The position numbers and the translations under genes are program-made. The notes beneath the pieces were generated by a model. The model saw nothing but the letters and a program-made list of their open reading frames with translations. It ran no database searches and was not told the DNA's origin. DNA of 64,000 nt from SZUA-36 sp963801195 (GTDB lineage Bacteria > Pseudomonadota > Gammaproteobacteria > Xanthomonadales > SZUA-36): positions 1 to 64,000 of the forward strand of contig CAWDDX010000004.1 in assembly GCA_963801195.1 (NCBI GenBank), given 5' to 3'. Positions 32,253-44,770 of this stretch are shown in pieces. Within the stretch, counting starts at the first letter, position 1, and the number at the start of each line of letters is the position of its first letter.

Positions 32253-33056
32253 ATGGATACACTTAGCCTGCAAGCGAAATTTCTCGAACTGAGAAGCAAG
32301 AAGAGCTTCGAACTATTCGTGATATTTATCATTATTTTCTCAGCCATGATGGTTGGGGCCAAGACCTACAGCTTGCCGTCCTGGTCAATGCAGACGATCA
32401 TCTGGCTGGATATCGCCATTACTTTGATCTTCCTGGCGGAGATCGGTATCCGCTTCCTGGGTGAGGAACGCAAGCGGGATTTCTTCAAGAACGGCTGGAA
32501 TATCTTCGATACGATCATTGTGCTCGTTAGCCTGATACCGATCCAGGAAGGCGACATGGCACTGCTGGGACGGCTGGTGCGCATATTCCGCGTCTTGCGG
32601 ATGGTTTCGATTATCCCGGAACTGCGTCTGCTGCTGAACTCGCTGCTCAAAGCACTGCCGCAGTTGGGCTATGTGTTGCTGCTGATGTTCATCATTTTTT
32701 ATATTTACGCCGCTATAGGAGCCACGCTTTTTGAAACGATCAATCCGGCGCTGTGGGGCGACATCAGCCGCGCCATGTTGACCCTGTTCCGGGTGATGAC
32801 CTTTGAAGACTGGTCCGATGTCATGTACGAGACCATGGCCGTCTACCCGATGAGTTGGGTTTTCTATATCAGCTTCATCTTCCTGAGCGCTTTTGCATTC
32901 CTGAACATGGTTATCGGCATCGTGGTTGGCGCCATGGATGCGGAGCACAAGCTCATGGAAAAGGAGCACTCGACAGAACCGACGCTCTCCGACCTGCAGC
33001 GCGAACTGGGCGAACTGAAGTTGATGGTCTCCAGCCTCGGCCCAGCGAAAAAATGA
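32253..33056 (+). CDS. Voltage-gated-type cation channel (single-domain)
   Basis: Six membrane segments: S4 carries regularly spaced arginines (GRLVRIFRVLRMVS, about residue 105) and the pore region reads MTFEDWSDVMYE (about 182-192). This is the bacterial NaChBac/NavAb architecture; NaChBac itself has TLESWAS in the filter. Here the filter TFEDWSD has three acidic residues, closer to engineered calcium-selective forms (TLDDWSD-like), so Ca2+ permeation is a possibility. The C-terminus is a helical coiled-coil-like tail (TLSDLQRELGELKLM) that would form the four-subunit bundle. 267 residues, intact, AGGA upstream. Confidence 0.88.
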   Translation: MDTLSLQAKFLELRSKKSFELFVIFIIIFSAMMVGAKTYSLPSWSMQTIIWLDIAITLIFLAEIGIRFLGEERKRDFFKNGWNIFDTIIVLVSLIPIQEGDMALLGRLVRIFRVLRMVSIIPELRLLLNSLLKALPQLGYVLLLMFIIFYIYAAIGATLFETINPALWGDISRAMLTLFRVMTFEDWSDVMYETMAVYPMSWVFYISFIFLSAFAFLNMVIGIVVGAMDAEHKLMEKEHSTEPTLSDLQRELGELKLMVSSLGPAKK

Positions 33057-33110
33057 AGAAATGCCGGGTTCGGGGTCAATCCACCTCGCCACGCCCCTGC
33101 CATCAAAACC

Positions 33111-33995
33111 TTATTTAGCGAGCGCCGCCAGCCAGGATTTTACGGCGGGATTGACCGGCCCGTCTGCCAGGGTCACCACAAAAAACTGTTCCTCGATGCC
33201 ATCGCAATTGCCCAACAGCTGAACCTGGTACTGCGCACAAATCTTGTCTGCCTGGGCCAGGGGCGCGGCAAAAAAGCCGTGGCCCATTTGGCCAAAAGAT
33301 TTTGTCAGTGCGCTGTCTTCAATTTCAGCCACGACTTCCGGGTGCAGGTCGTGCTGATGGAACCACTCCTCGATTAAACGTCTTGCGTAACTCACCGGGC
33401 TGGGTAACAAGGCCGGTGCGCCATGCAGCGATTGCGGAAAATTGTCCAGCAATGGCCCGGCGATGCTGGTGGCGGCGTAAATGGCCAGTTCACTGCTGAA
33501 AACCAATTGGCTGTGAGTACGGGCATGCCCCGCGCTCGCCAGCGGCCTGTCGGTCAGTATCGCATCAAGCCGGCGGTGCGCCAGGTCATCCATCAGCTCA
33601 GCGAGCTCGACCTCACGAACGCTCAACATCGGCCGCGGGTTTAACCGCAGGACCGGCTCAAGCAGACCGCGCACGGTTAACTTTGGCATGACGTCCGCCG
33701 CGCCAATACGCAGACGGCGGTGTTGGGTCGAGACGCCACGATCCATCAGGCCCAGCAGTGTTTCCTGTTCTGAAAACATCGTTTCCGCATGTTCGTAAAC
33801 CTGCTCGCCGAGCGGCGACAACAAGAGCTTCTTGCCAGAGCGAACGAGCAACAACTCGCCAAACCGGGCCTGGAACTGCTTCAGCTGGCCGCTGATGGTC
33901 TGTGGCGTGAGATGCAACGTTTTGCTGGCCGGCGTTATACCGCCGAGTCGAACGACTTGCCAAAAATAGTACAGGTGGTTGTAGTTAATCTTCAT
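33111..33995 (-). CDS. nhaR: LysR-type regulator, NhaR-like
   Basis: MKINYNHLYYFWQVVRLGGI then ASKTLHLTPQTISGQLKQF give the LysR helix-turn-helix in the specific form found in NhaR. The remaining 200 residues fit the LysR effector domain. NhaR responds to sodium and activates the Na+/H+ antiporter gene nhaA in E. coli. No nhaA is visible nearby; the neighbouring ion-channel gene at 32253 converges on this gene rather than diverging from it. 294 residues, full length. Confidence 0.85.
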   Translation of the reverse strand: MKINYNHLYYFWQVVRLGGITPASKTLHLTPQTISGQLKQFQARFGELLLVRSGKKLLLSPLGEQVYEHAETMFSEQETLLGLMDRGVSTQHRRLRIGAADVMPKLTVRGLLEPVLRLNPRPMLSVREVELAELMDDLAHRRLDAILTDRPLASAGHARTHSQLVFSSELAIYAATSIAGPLLDNFPQSLHGAPALLPSPVSYARRLIEEWFHQHDLHPEVVAEIEDSALTKSFGQMGHGFFAAPLAQADKICAQYQVQLLGNCDGIEEQFFVVTLADGPVNPAVKSWLAALAK

Positions 33996-34099
33996 ACTTC
34001 GTTTTTACCGAACTTTAGTTAGCTTAAAATCGAATATACCAGAAATACAGCTCGAGTTAATATGCTCTTCGAAGCAATTCATCAAAGGAGATCAGCGTT

Positions 34100-34462
34100 A
34101 TGGTTATTTCCATTGCAGCCAAAGGTTTTCGGCTTACTGCAGCCTTGTTGAATTACACACAAGAGCGCGTCAAACAGCGTCTTGGTCGTACCGGCGTTAA
34201 AGCCAAGCGGGTACAGGTTATCCTCAGTGATACCAATGGTTCCCGCGGTGGCGAAGACAAAAGGTGCCAGGTTCTGCTGGATATCGCCGGGCGCGGCCAG
34301 CTTGCAGCACAGGCGATCCACAACGATATGTACGGCGCCATCGATCAGAGTCTGGCCAAGGCAAAACGCCGGGTGGTTCAAGTCAGTAAACGTCGTCAAT
34401 CGGGCCGTCATTCGGACCGTTATCGCGATCATGGCCCAATGGTTCCGGCAGAGTTTTCCTAG
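34100..34462 (+). CDS. HPF/RaiA-type ribosome-associated protein
   Basis: A 120-residue protein beginning MVISIAAKGFRLTAALLNYT with AIHNDMYGAIDQSLAKAKRR, typical of the short hibernation-promoting-factor fold that binds the decoding centre of idle ribosomes. The sequence is more diverged than classical HPF, so a general sigma-54-modulation-type protein is the safest call. AAGGAGA 11 bases upstream supports the start. It stands ahead of the Bax inhibitor gene, 54 bases away. Confidence 0.75.
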   Translation: MVISIAAKGFRLTAALLNYTQERVKQRLGRTGVKAKRVQVILSDTNGSRGGEDKRCQVLLDIAGRGQLAAQAIHNDMYGAIDQSLAKAKRRVVQVSKRRQSGRHSDRYRDHGPMVPAEFS

Positions 34463-34516
34463 GCGATTGCATTTTTTTACATGACATTAACCTTCAACCA
34501 ATAGAGAAAAACACCC

Positions 34517-35197
34517 ATGAACCCTGTTGTCTCATCAAATAAGTCCGCAGCACACACGACTCCTTATAGCACCGCTATCGGTGCCACCCGGAATAAAGTG
34601 TTGAGGAATACTTACACTTTGCTGGCAATGACCTTGCTCCTCAGTGCCGGTACAGCGGCGTTTGCAATTGCCATCCAGGCCCAGCCACTGGGTTTGCTAA
34701 TGACCCTGGGCGGCTATTTTGGCTTACTGTTTTTAACCCATAAAACGCAAAACAGCGCCTGGGGCGTTGTGAGTGTGTTTGCGCTTACAGGCTTTATGGG
34801 TTTTACCCTTGGGCCCCTGGTGGGCGCGTATTGGGCGGCGGCACCTGCGGTGGTGATGCAGGCCCTGGCCGGAACGGCCATTACCTTTGGTGGTTTGTCC
34901 GCCTATGCGGTCATCACCAGGAAAGACTTCTCGTTTATGGGCAACATGCTATTCGTCGGCATACTCGTGGCCTTTTTAGCGGGTTTAGGTGCGATATTTT
35001 TCGAAATGCCCGCACTGTCCCTCGCGGTTTCCGGGATGTTCGTTTTGTTGATGTCGGGTTTGATTTTGTTTGAAACCAGCCGGATCGTAAACGGCGGTGA
35101 AACCAATTACATCATGGCGACAGTAACCCTGTTTGTTTCGGTGTTTAACCTGTTTACCAGCATGCTGCATCTGCTTGGTTTTGCCGAGGGCGAGTAA
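34517..35197 (+). CDS. Bax inhibitor-1/YccA family membrane protein
   Basis: Seven predicted membrane helices in 226 residues with the typical motifs NTYTLLAMTLLLSAGTAAFA, FGGLSAYAVITRKDFSFMGN and ETSRIVNGGETNYIMATVTL. YccA-type members interact with the FtsH protease; others leak calcium at the membrane. No frameshift. An intrinsic terminator follows at 35235. Solitary. Confidence 0.92.
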   Translation: MNPVVSSNKSAAHTTPYSTAIGATRNKVLRNTYTLLAMTLLLSAGTAAFAIAIQAQPLGLLMTLGGYFGLLFLTHKTQNSAWGVVSVFALTGFMGFTLGPLVGAYWAAAPAVVMQALAGTAITFGGLSAYAVITRKDFSFMGNMLFVGILVAFLAGLGAIFFEMPALSLAVSGMFVLLMSGLILFETSRIVNGGETNYIMATVTLFVSVFNLFTSMLHLLGFAEGE

Positions 35198-35234
35198 GGC
35201 AATACCCATTACGCTCAGCGTTTTTTCTGCTTTC

Positions 35235-35273
35235 CCCGGGGCGAAGGGGGGATGTGCCGCCCCGGGTTTTTTT
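35235..35273 (+). terminator. Rho-independent terminator after the Bax inhibitor gene
   Basis: CCCGGGGCG (35235-35243) pairs with CGCCCCGGG (35258-35266), followed by seven T. The opposite strand is the end of the MscS gene, only 14 bases away. Confidence 0.9.
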
Positions 35274-35279
35274 GCTCAG

Positions 35280-36158
35280 CTACTGGTCCTTTTGCTGCGG
35301 CAAGCCTTCCATGCGGAAAACCGGCGTACTGCGTAAATCGAGGCTGGTCGTAACATCGGTGCTGAAGGTCATGCCGGCTTCGCGCAACGCGCGCCAGCAG
35401 CTGACCATGACATCATTGGTCAGCTCGACAATATTGCGCTTGCTGTGATTGGTATCCATGTAAAAGAACACCTGGTATTCAATATGGTTCGTGGCAAATG
35501 CCTGGATGCTTACAAAAGCCGTTGGTACTTTCAGCACGTCATTGACGGCCTGGGTGGCACGCTCCAGTAAGGCGATGACCTGTTCCGGTTCGTCATGGTA
35601 GGCGACTCCGATGGTGAAAGCCGGCCTGCGCAGGCCGTCGCGGGTATAGTTATAGAGTTCCTGGCTGAATATCTGCGCATTGGGCGCATAGACATCACAG
35701 GCATCTGCAGTACGGATGTGCACAGAACGGATATCGATAGATTTCACGGTACCCGTGAGATCACCTGTCTTGATAAGATCCCCAAGTTCAAATGGCCGGC
35801 TGAAGGCCAGGAAAATCCCGGCGAGAAGATTTTCACCAATCTCCTTGAATGCAAAGCCGAGCACGATGGCCAATACGCCGCCGGTGGCCAGCAGGCTGGC
35901 TGCAACGCCTTGAAAGCCCATGACGCCAAGCGCCAACAGCACACCTGCGAAGCGCAGGGCCCACATGACGAGTTTTTGGGCGAAGACCATATTGACGGCG
36001 CTACTCCTGCCGCGCCGCAGTACCCGGCCCAAAACCGTTGCAACGATACGTCCGCCGATCCAGAAGCCCGCAAGCAGTAAGCTGGCATAGATCAACCTGG
36101 GTGAAAAACCAAGGAAGGACTGCCAGTCATTGTGCAAACTATCGATTACGAATTCCAT
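35280..36158 (-). CDS. Small-conductance mechanosensitive channel (MscS type)
   Basis: Three membrane helices near the start, the pore helix and beta domain with GFAFKEIGENLLAGIFLAFS and ELGDLIKTGDLTGTVKSIDI, then a C-terminal cytoplasmic domain. These are typical of MscS channels that release solutes after osmotic down-shock. 292 residues, of usual length. The next minus-strand gene upstream (RND pump) ends 103 bases away, so it is probably transcribed on its own. Confidence 0.92.
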   Translation of the reverse strand: MEFVIDSLHNDWQSFLGFSPRLIYASLLLAGFWIGGRIVATVLGRVLRRGRSSAVNMVFAQKLVMWALRFAGVLLALGVMGFQGVAASLLATGGVLAIVLGFAFKEIGENLLAGIFLAFSRPFELGDLIKTGDLTGTVKSIDIRSVHIRTADACDVYAPNAQIFSQELYNYTRDGLRRPAFTIGVAYHDEPEQVIALLERATQAVNDVLKVPTAFVSIQAFATNHIEYQVFFYMDTNHSKRNIVELTNDVMVSCWRALREAGMTFSTDVTTSLDLRSTPVFRMEGLPQQKDQ

Positions 36159-36261
36159 ACGTTAAGGCTATACCCTTTATGGATTGCTTGAAAGAGGAAG
36201 GCGGGAAGGTGTGCCCGCTTGTTTATTCTGGCGCCTCATCCCGGCCCCATTGATCTGCAGC

Positions 36262-39404
<3,143 letters not shown>

Positions 39405-39408
<4 letters not shown>

Positions 39409-40574
39409 TCAGCAGCGCCTTCCAAACGCAGCGGGGAACCGTCGATCACGGTGGCCAGATTGGTGGTTACGACCCGGTCATCCATGGCCAGTCCCGCGCT
39501 GATATAGACATGCTCCTGATCACGGAAAACGATATTCACAGCGCGTATTCGCAGCACGCCATCTTCAATCAACCAGACGGTGTCGTTCTGTCGCACAAAA
39601 TCCCGGTCCATGCGGATGACATCCTCGATGGGCTTGCCTTCGATACTCGCCTCCACGAATGACCCCACCATCAAGGGCGGCAGGCCGGCAGACCCGGGTT
39701 GATGTGCCAATGGATCGGCCACGGTCAGCAACACGCGCGCCAGTCTTGTCTGGTCCTCCAGCGCCCCGATCAGACGGTGCACTTTGCCTTCGCGACGGGT
39801 ATCGTCCGGCCAGGCCGCACGGTTTCGGATTTGAGCACTGGAACCGGTCTGTTCGGAAGCATCCGGAAACCCGATCCAGCGGAGGTCTGAAACAGGTACA
39901 CTGGCCTCGACCCAGTAGGATTCGATCCCAACCAGTTGCCCCAGTGTCTCACCGGGTGAAACCTGTGACCCGACATTGGCTTCCCGGGTGATGATATGGG
40001 CTGCGAAAGGTGCACGGATCCAGGTTCGGGCGAGGTCGAGCTCCGCCCGCCGCACCGCCGCCTGGGCGGCATCAACGCGAGCCTTCGCCGTATTCAATTG
40101 TGGTTCCCTCAGCACCAGGGTTTTGTACTCGGATGAAATTGTTCCCTCGAGCGCCTGGTAGTCCCTTTTTGCGAGATCCTGGCGGCCCAGTTCCAGTTCG
40201 AGGTCGGAAGTGGCCTGCAGAAGCTCGCTCTTGCGTTGCAGCAGGTTGACTTCGTAATCCGCCGGATCAATGCGCAGTAAAACCGCGCCTTCCTCGACAA
40301 AACCACCCGGGGTGAAGGACGCTGAGATCGAAACGATTTCTCCACTAATGCGGGGTCTGAGCACAATTTCCTGTTCCGGAACAACCACGCCCATGGCCGT
40401 GATGTTCGGCCGGAAAGTGCCGCGTTCCAGACCAGTCACATCCACCAGCATCGCGGTACGTTTGCTCGCACTGGTCCGCTGCGCCGTCGGCTCCGTCATG
40501 AAAATCATGAAAGTTGCAGCCACGGCCAAAAGCAGAATCAGGGTACAAATGACAAGTGTTTTTTTCCAATTCAA
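39405..40574 (-). CDS. RND adaptor (membrane fusion protein)
   Basis: An N-terminal membrane anchor (TLVICTLILLLAVAATFMIF), then a lipoyl-type hairpin domain with coiled coil (FVEEGAVLLRIDPADYEVNL) and beta-barrel region, the common HlyD/MFP layout. Binds the RND pump and the outer-membrane channel. 389 residues, first gene of a two-gene operon, pump gene second. The promoter is probably upstream of 40574, with no clear -35/-10 seen. Confidence 0.9.
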
Positions 40575-40710
40575 CCAGGCTCACTCCCTGAAAATAGCGG
40601 TAAATTGAAAGTATAAAACATTCTTCGGGTTTCGAGCGTGGCTGGACCAGCCAGGGCCGGGTCCGACTGGTGAAATATTCGGGCTAACGGCGGCCCGTTT
40701 TTCAAGGCAA

Positions 40711-40732
40711 AAAAAACCCCGCCGAAGCGGGG
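40711..40732 (-). terminator. Rho-independent terminator of the cold-shock gene
   Basis: In minus sense CCCCGCTTCGGCGGGG is followed by eight T, 28 bases after the gene's stop. Confidence 0.92.
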
Positions 40733-40759
40733 TCTTCTTCTAAATCAGAACGCTGGCGT

Positions 40760-40963
40760 TCAGGCTTCAGCAACGTTAGTTGCGTGTGGGCCCTTGTCAC
40801 CGGCGGCGATGTCGAAACTGACGCGCTGTCCTTCGGTGAGTGACTTAAAGCCACCGGCCTGGATAGCGGAAAAATGCACGAATACATCTTTTTCGCCACT
40901 TTCAGGCGTGATGAATCCGAAACCTTTCGCATCGTTGAACCACTTAACTGTACCTGTATTCAT
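40760..40963 (-). CDS. Cold-shock protein (CspA family)
   Basis: 67 residues with both RNA-binding motifs KGFGFITP and DVFVHF; MNTGTVKWFNDAKGFGFIT is the family start. Acts as an RNA chaperone, which unwinds secondary structure. The gene has its own terminator. The upstream 100 bases hold a possible AAGGAAGA ribosome binding site and an AT-rich untranslated leader. Confidence 0.95.
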   Translation of the reverse strand: MNTGTVKWFNDAKGFGFITPESGEKDVFVHFSAIQAGGFKSLTEGQRVSFDIAAGDKGPHATNVAEA

Positions 40964-41213
40964 TTCTATCTTCCTTTGAAGTATGTAAAAAAGTACGGAC
41001 TAACCACGAACGTCAAAAGAATCAATAACAGGAGGAACCGAAGTTGGACAACTGGTAAGACTTAGTGAGAGTGTAATCAATTCGTATCCCGTCCGGATCC
41101 GGCGACGCACGATTGCGGGGTGGTATCCGACAGGCGCGGGCACAGTACGCTGTTAGCGCCACCAACACAAGGTAATTCAGCAAGAAAGCGGATAATAAAT
41201 GAACGGGGCCGGA

Positions 41214-41238
41214 GTCACGTGTCACCCTCACACGTGAC
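41214..41238. repeat. Hairpin downstream of the DUF885 gene
   Basis: GTCACGTGT (41214-41222) and ACACGTGAC (41230-41238) form a perfect nine-base stem beside GGGGCCGGAGT, a further relative of the dispersed repeat ends. Between 40964 and 41213 no gene is supported. Confidence 0.6.
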
Positions 41239-41252
41239 CCTGACCCGCATTT

Positions 41253-42998
41253 TCATTGTGCGGGCACAAATTCCTGCAACACCGCCTGCCTTAGCAACTC
41301 GGGTGGCAACAAGCCTTGCTGCAGTATGAAATCGTGATATTTCCGCTGACCGAAGCGCTCGCCAAGCGCCATCTCCACCTCGGTGCGCAAGCGCTCAAGG
41401 TTGCGGTATCCGTAGTAATAAGACGTGGCCTGGCCCGGTGCCAGGAAGGCATAGCGATCTGCTTCGGAGCTGGCCATTGCCCTGGAAAGACCGACCTGGT
41501 TCATCATGAAATCAACCGCTTCATCCGGCGTCAGCCGGCCAAGGTTGACCATCGGGTCGAGGAACATTCGCGCGGCCCTTTGTAACCTCGCAAACAGGGT
41601 GAACAACTGACCTTCAAGCGGCAGGTATTCGAGCATGATCGCTTCCGAATACAGACCCCAGCCTTCCACGTTTGCGCTGTTAAAAGCATACGTGGAGCGG
41701 GCCAGCGAAGTACCGTTTTCGACCAGTGCCGCAAATTGCAACTCGTGCCCGGGCCGTGCTTCGTGCACCGTCAGTGCCCAGGTTATGGAATCGTGACTCC
41801 AGTCGTCCATCTTCCCTTCTTCACCCTCCAGCGACGGGTTGTTCTGCACCAGCACAAATTCACCATATTGACCGGTATTGCCGACCAGCTGTGGCGGGCT
41901 CATGAAGGGCGCCGGGATAGCGGCCGATTCAGCTTCGGTTGCCAGTCGTATCGAGGCATCGCGTTCGGGCAGGGTGATGATGTCATGTTCGCGGATGATG
42001 TCTTCGATGGTCGCAAGGCGCGCCTTGTACACATCGAGGACCTGGTCCGGCGGAATCTGTTCTTTCTTCAGTTCTGCCATAACATACATCAGGTCGCCGT
42101 TTTCCCAACCGCGTTGAGCTGCGATCTGCCGCGCAACCGCGCGCATCTGCGCCTTGATTTCCTGGAAACCGAACTGGGCAGCCAGGATCAGGTCTTCAGG
42201 ATCATCGCGCACGCCGTAGTTCTTGAGGTTGTCGGCATACAACTCCGGTGGCAAACGGTGATCTTTCCGGGCACGCGGTGCCATTTCTGCTTTCAGCCAG
42301 TCCCCGTAGTCATTCAGTTGTGCCAGTAAAACATCGAGGTCTTCCTGGTAGCCTTCCAAACCGGATGCTTCGAACAAGCCTTTCAAGCCATCTGCGTAAC
42401 GCTCCAGGTTGTCCAGGTCACGCTGCAATTCAGCCTGATATGGCCCCAGCAATCCGGTTTCGGCAAAGCGCTCCGAAGTGCGTTGTTTTGCCAGTTCGGT
42501 GATCGGTGTAAAACCTTCGGTTCTGCCGGTGTACCTGGCCAGGCGCGTCAGTGCCGCCGGGTAACGGCTGGCATCGGTGCGTGGGTCCAACAAGGCCCTG
42601 AAACCGTAATACAGGGTTTGTGACAGGTTGTAATACGGCAGCAGGTACTGGTGGGTCAGGGTGGCCGATTGAATGCCGTCTTCCAGTGCCTGTTGCAGGA
42701 TGTCCAGGTCCTGGATCACCCTCGGGTCTTCGCTGGTGCGCAGCCACTCCTGCGTCTGTTCAACCAGGGCCTCGTCTACCGCGATGGTGCGGGCGAACAG
42801 GTCCGGCCCGAGGTCCATGATGGATTCGTCGAATTCGGCCAGGCCCAGGCTGGAGGCGCCTTCAGGCTGAAATTGAGATTGGGCTTTCAATATCTGTGTG
42901 GTGTATGCATCGCTCTCAGCCACCCAGTCCTGGGCGTATGCCGTTGCAAATACCAGGCTCAGCAGGATAATCGATATGGATTGATATATTTTGCGCAT
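41253..42998 (-). CDS. Exported DUF885 family protein (putative metallopeptidase)
   Basis: A signal peptide (MRKIYQSISIILLSLVFATA) is followed by about 560 helical residues. The motif WALTVHEARPGHELQF has the HEAxPGH histidine pair conserved in DUF885, which is thought to form a zinc site. A second conserved patch EGWGLYSEAIMLEYLPLEGQ lies at about residue 445. Members are poorly characterised, often linked to peptide degradation. 581 residues, full length, no frameshift. Confidence 0.88.
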   Translation of the reverse strand: MRKIYQSISIILLSLVFATAYAQDWVAESDAYTTQILKAQSQFQPEGASSLGLAEFDESIMDLGPDLFARTIAVDEALVEQTQEWLRTSEDPRVIQDLDILQQALEDGIQSATLTHQYLLPYYNLSQTLYYGFRALLDPRTDASRYPAALTRLARYTGRTEGFTPITELAKQRTSERFAETGLLGPYQAELQRDLDNLERYADGLKGLFEASGLEGYQEDLDVLLAQLNDYGDWLKAEMAPRARKDHRLPPELYADNLKNYGVRDDPEDLILAAQFGFQEIKAQMRAVARQIAAQRGWENGDLMYVMAELKKEQIPPDQVLDVYKARLATIEDIIREHDIITLPERDASIRLATEAESAAIPAPFMSPPQLVGNTGQYGEFVLVQNNPSLEGEEGKMDDWSHDSITWALTVHEARPGHELQFAALVENGTSLARSTYAFNSANVEGWGLYSEAIMLEYLPLEGQLFTLFARLQRAARMFLDPMVNLGRLTPDEAVDFMMNQVGLSRAMASSEADRYAFLAPGQATSYYYGYRNLERLRTEVEMALGERFGQRKYHDFILQQGLLPPELLRQAVLQEFVPAQ

Positions 42999-43014
42999 GT
43001 TTGTTTAAGTCCTC

Positions 43015-43038
43015 GGGATAGTGCGCATAAACTATCCC
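43015..43038. promoter_or_regulatory. Inverted repeat between divergent genes
   Basis: GGGATAGT (43015-43022) and ACTATCCC (43031-43038) are a perfect inverted repeat between the divergent DUF885 and MFS genes. Either a regulator site or a leader hairpin of the DUF885 message. Confidence 0.5.
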
Positions 43039-43202
43039 AGAGACCCGACCGCGCAAAGTGGTAGAAGTCATGTCTGTCCGATGGATTTCATCACGCCTAT
43101 ACTTACAGCACCAGAATCTCCAGACAAGACGAGGCTGAATCCAATGACCAAACCTGCTGAACATTTAACGCGCCCGGTATAACGCCTCGATGGGAAGTGA
43201 CA

Positions 43203-44417
43203 ATGCCCATGGATGGTAATCCGCGCAAAACAGCGGCGATACCGAGGACCGTCTGGGCGCTGGGTTTCGTCAGTCTCTTCATGGACGTCTCTTCCGAGAC
43301 CATCCACGGCCTGTTGCCGCTGTTTTTAACCACCACCCTCGGCGCCAGCGTGTTGATTGTCGGCGTCATCGACGGCATCGCCGAGGCCACCGCGTCCATC
43401 GTCAAGGTGTTTTCCGGTTATTTTTCCGATCGCTTGCGCCGCCGCAAACCGCTGATCCTGCTGGGCTACGGTCTTGCCGCGATCACCAAGCCTATGTTCC
43501 CGCTCGCTGACGGCGCCATGCTGGTGTTTACCGCGCGCTTTGCCGATCGTATCGGCAAGGGCATCCGGGGTGCACCACGTGATGCACTGGTGGCAGATGT
43601 TACGCCGCAGGAGATACGCGGCCGCGCCTACGGCCTGCGCCAGGCGCTGGATACCACCGGCGCCTTCGTTGGACCGCTGCTGGCGATTGCGCTGATGTTT
43701 GCGTTTGCCAACGACATGCGCGCGGTCTTCTGGGTGGCTGCCGTTCCCGCGGCCATCGCGGTGTTGGTGGTGATCTTCGGCGTATCGGAAGATGCGCGGC
43801 CTGCCGATGATGTGAAGGCTAAGGCGCCGATCCGTGTGCGGGACCTTCGCGTGCTCGATGGCGCCTTCTGGCGCGTGGTGGCCATCGCCGTGGTATTTTC
43901 CCTGGCACGTTTCAGTGAAGCGTTTCTGATTCTGCAGGCGAACGCGCTGGGCTTGCCATTGACCTTTGCGCCATTGGTGCTGGTCGTGATGAACGTGGTC
44001 TATGCACTCGGTGCATATCCCGCCGGTATGCTGGCCGATACGCTGGGCGCGCGCGGGTTACTGCTCACCGGCATCGCACTGCTGATCGCTGCCGATCTTG
44101 TGTTGGCGTTCGCCTCCAATGTGATCTACGTGTTTATAGCCATCGTTTTCTGGGGCGCCCACATGGCGCTGACGCAGGGTCTGTTCGCAAAGCTGGTGGC
44201 TGAACGGGCCCCTGCAGCGATACGTGGATCTGCATTTGGCATCTATCACCTGACCACCGGCATGGCGCTGCTGACCGCCAGTGTCATCGCGGGCCTGGTT
44301 TGGGATATATACGGCGCGAGGGACGCGTTTCTGACCGCGGCGGTGTTTGCCGGCGTCGCGGCTGTGATGTTGCTGGCGCATTCTGATTACCATTTTACGG
44401 GCTATCGGCCGGATTGA
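43203..44417 (+). CDS. MFS transporter
   Basis: Twelve predicted membrane helices; the loop after helix 2 reads GYFSDRLRRRKPLILLGYGL, the MFS signature G-x-x-x-D-R-x-x-R-(R/K). The ATG at 43203 follows GGGAAG with good spacing; a GTG six bases earlier overlaps that site. 404 residues, intact. The family exports diverse compounds; no substrate can be named. MITE-like element 2 copy B is 30 bases downstream. Confidence 0.9.
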   Translation: MPMDGNPRKTAAIPRTVWALGFVSLFMDVSSETIHGLLPLFLTTTLGASVLIVGVIDGIAEATASIVKVFSGYFSDRLRRRKPLILLGYGLAAITKPMFPLADGAMLVFTARFADRIGKGIRGAPRDALVADVTPQEIRGRAYGLRQALDTTGAFVGPLLAIALMFAFANDMRAVFWVAAVPAAIAVLVVIFGVSEDARPADDVKAKAPIRVRDLRVLDGAFWRVVAIAVVFSLARFSEAFLILQANALGLPLTFAPLVLVVMNVVYALGAYPAGMLADTLGARGLLLTGIALLIAADLVLAFASNVIYVFIAIVFWGAHMALTQGLFAKLVAERAPAAIRGSAFGIYHLTTGMALLTASVIAGLVWDIYGARDAFLTAAVFAGVAAVMLLAHSDYHFTGYRPD

Positions 44418-44447
44418 TGATGAACGGTTGGGCCGGAACCAAATTAA

Positions 44448-44597
44448 GGAACCTCTGATTAATTCTGAGGTTCCCGCGGCACATGGATGTGTCGCCAAAT
44501 CAGCGGCGCCAAGCTGTTGATTTGTAGAGCAGTCGAAAATGACACTTTTCGGCTGCCGCGCTCTGAAAATGTCAGGATGGCATTAATCAGAGCTCCC
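44448..44597. mobile_element. MITE-like element 2, copy B (150 bases)
   Basis: Inverse orientation to the copy at 22509: GGAACCTCTGATTAATTC at the left and AATCAGAGCTCC at the right, flanked by TTAA (44444-44447 and 44598-44601). Ends and body match by eye in reverse complement. Confidence 0.82.
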
Positions 44598-44770
44598 TTA
44601 ATTTTAAAATATTTATACAGGTTTGACCTTCAATACGGCTATACTCCACCAAGCTCTTGATAAGTAAACATTATAAGGTGCTAAAATAAGGGGTGCCTGG
44701 AAAACCAGATGGTAAAAACCGTTAGTATGGTCGAATATCTGGTTTAACTTAAATGGAGGGAGTGAAAGCC

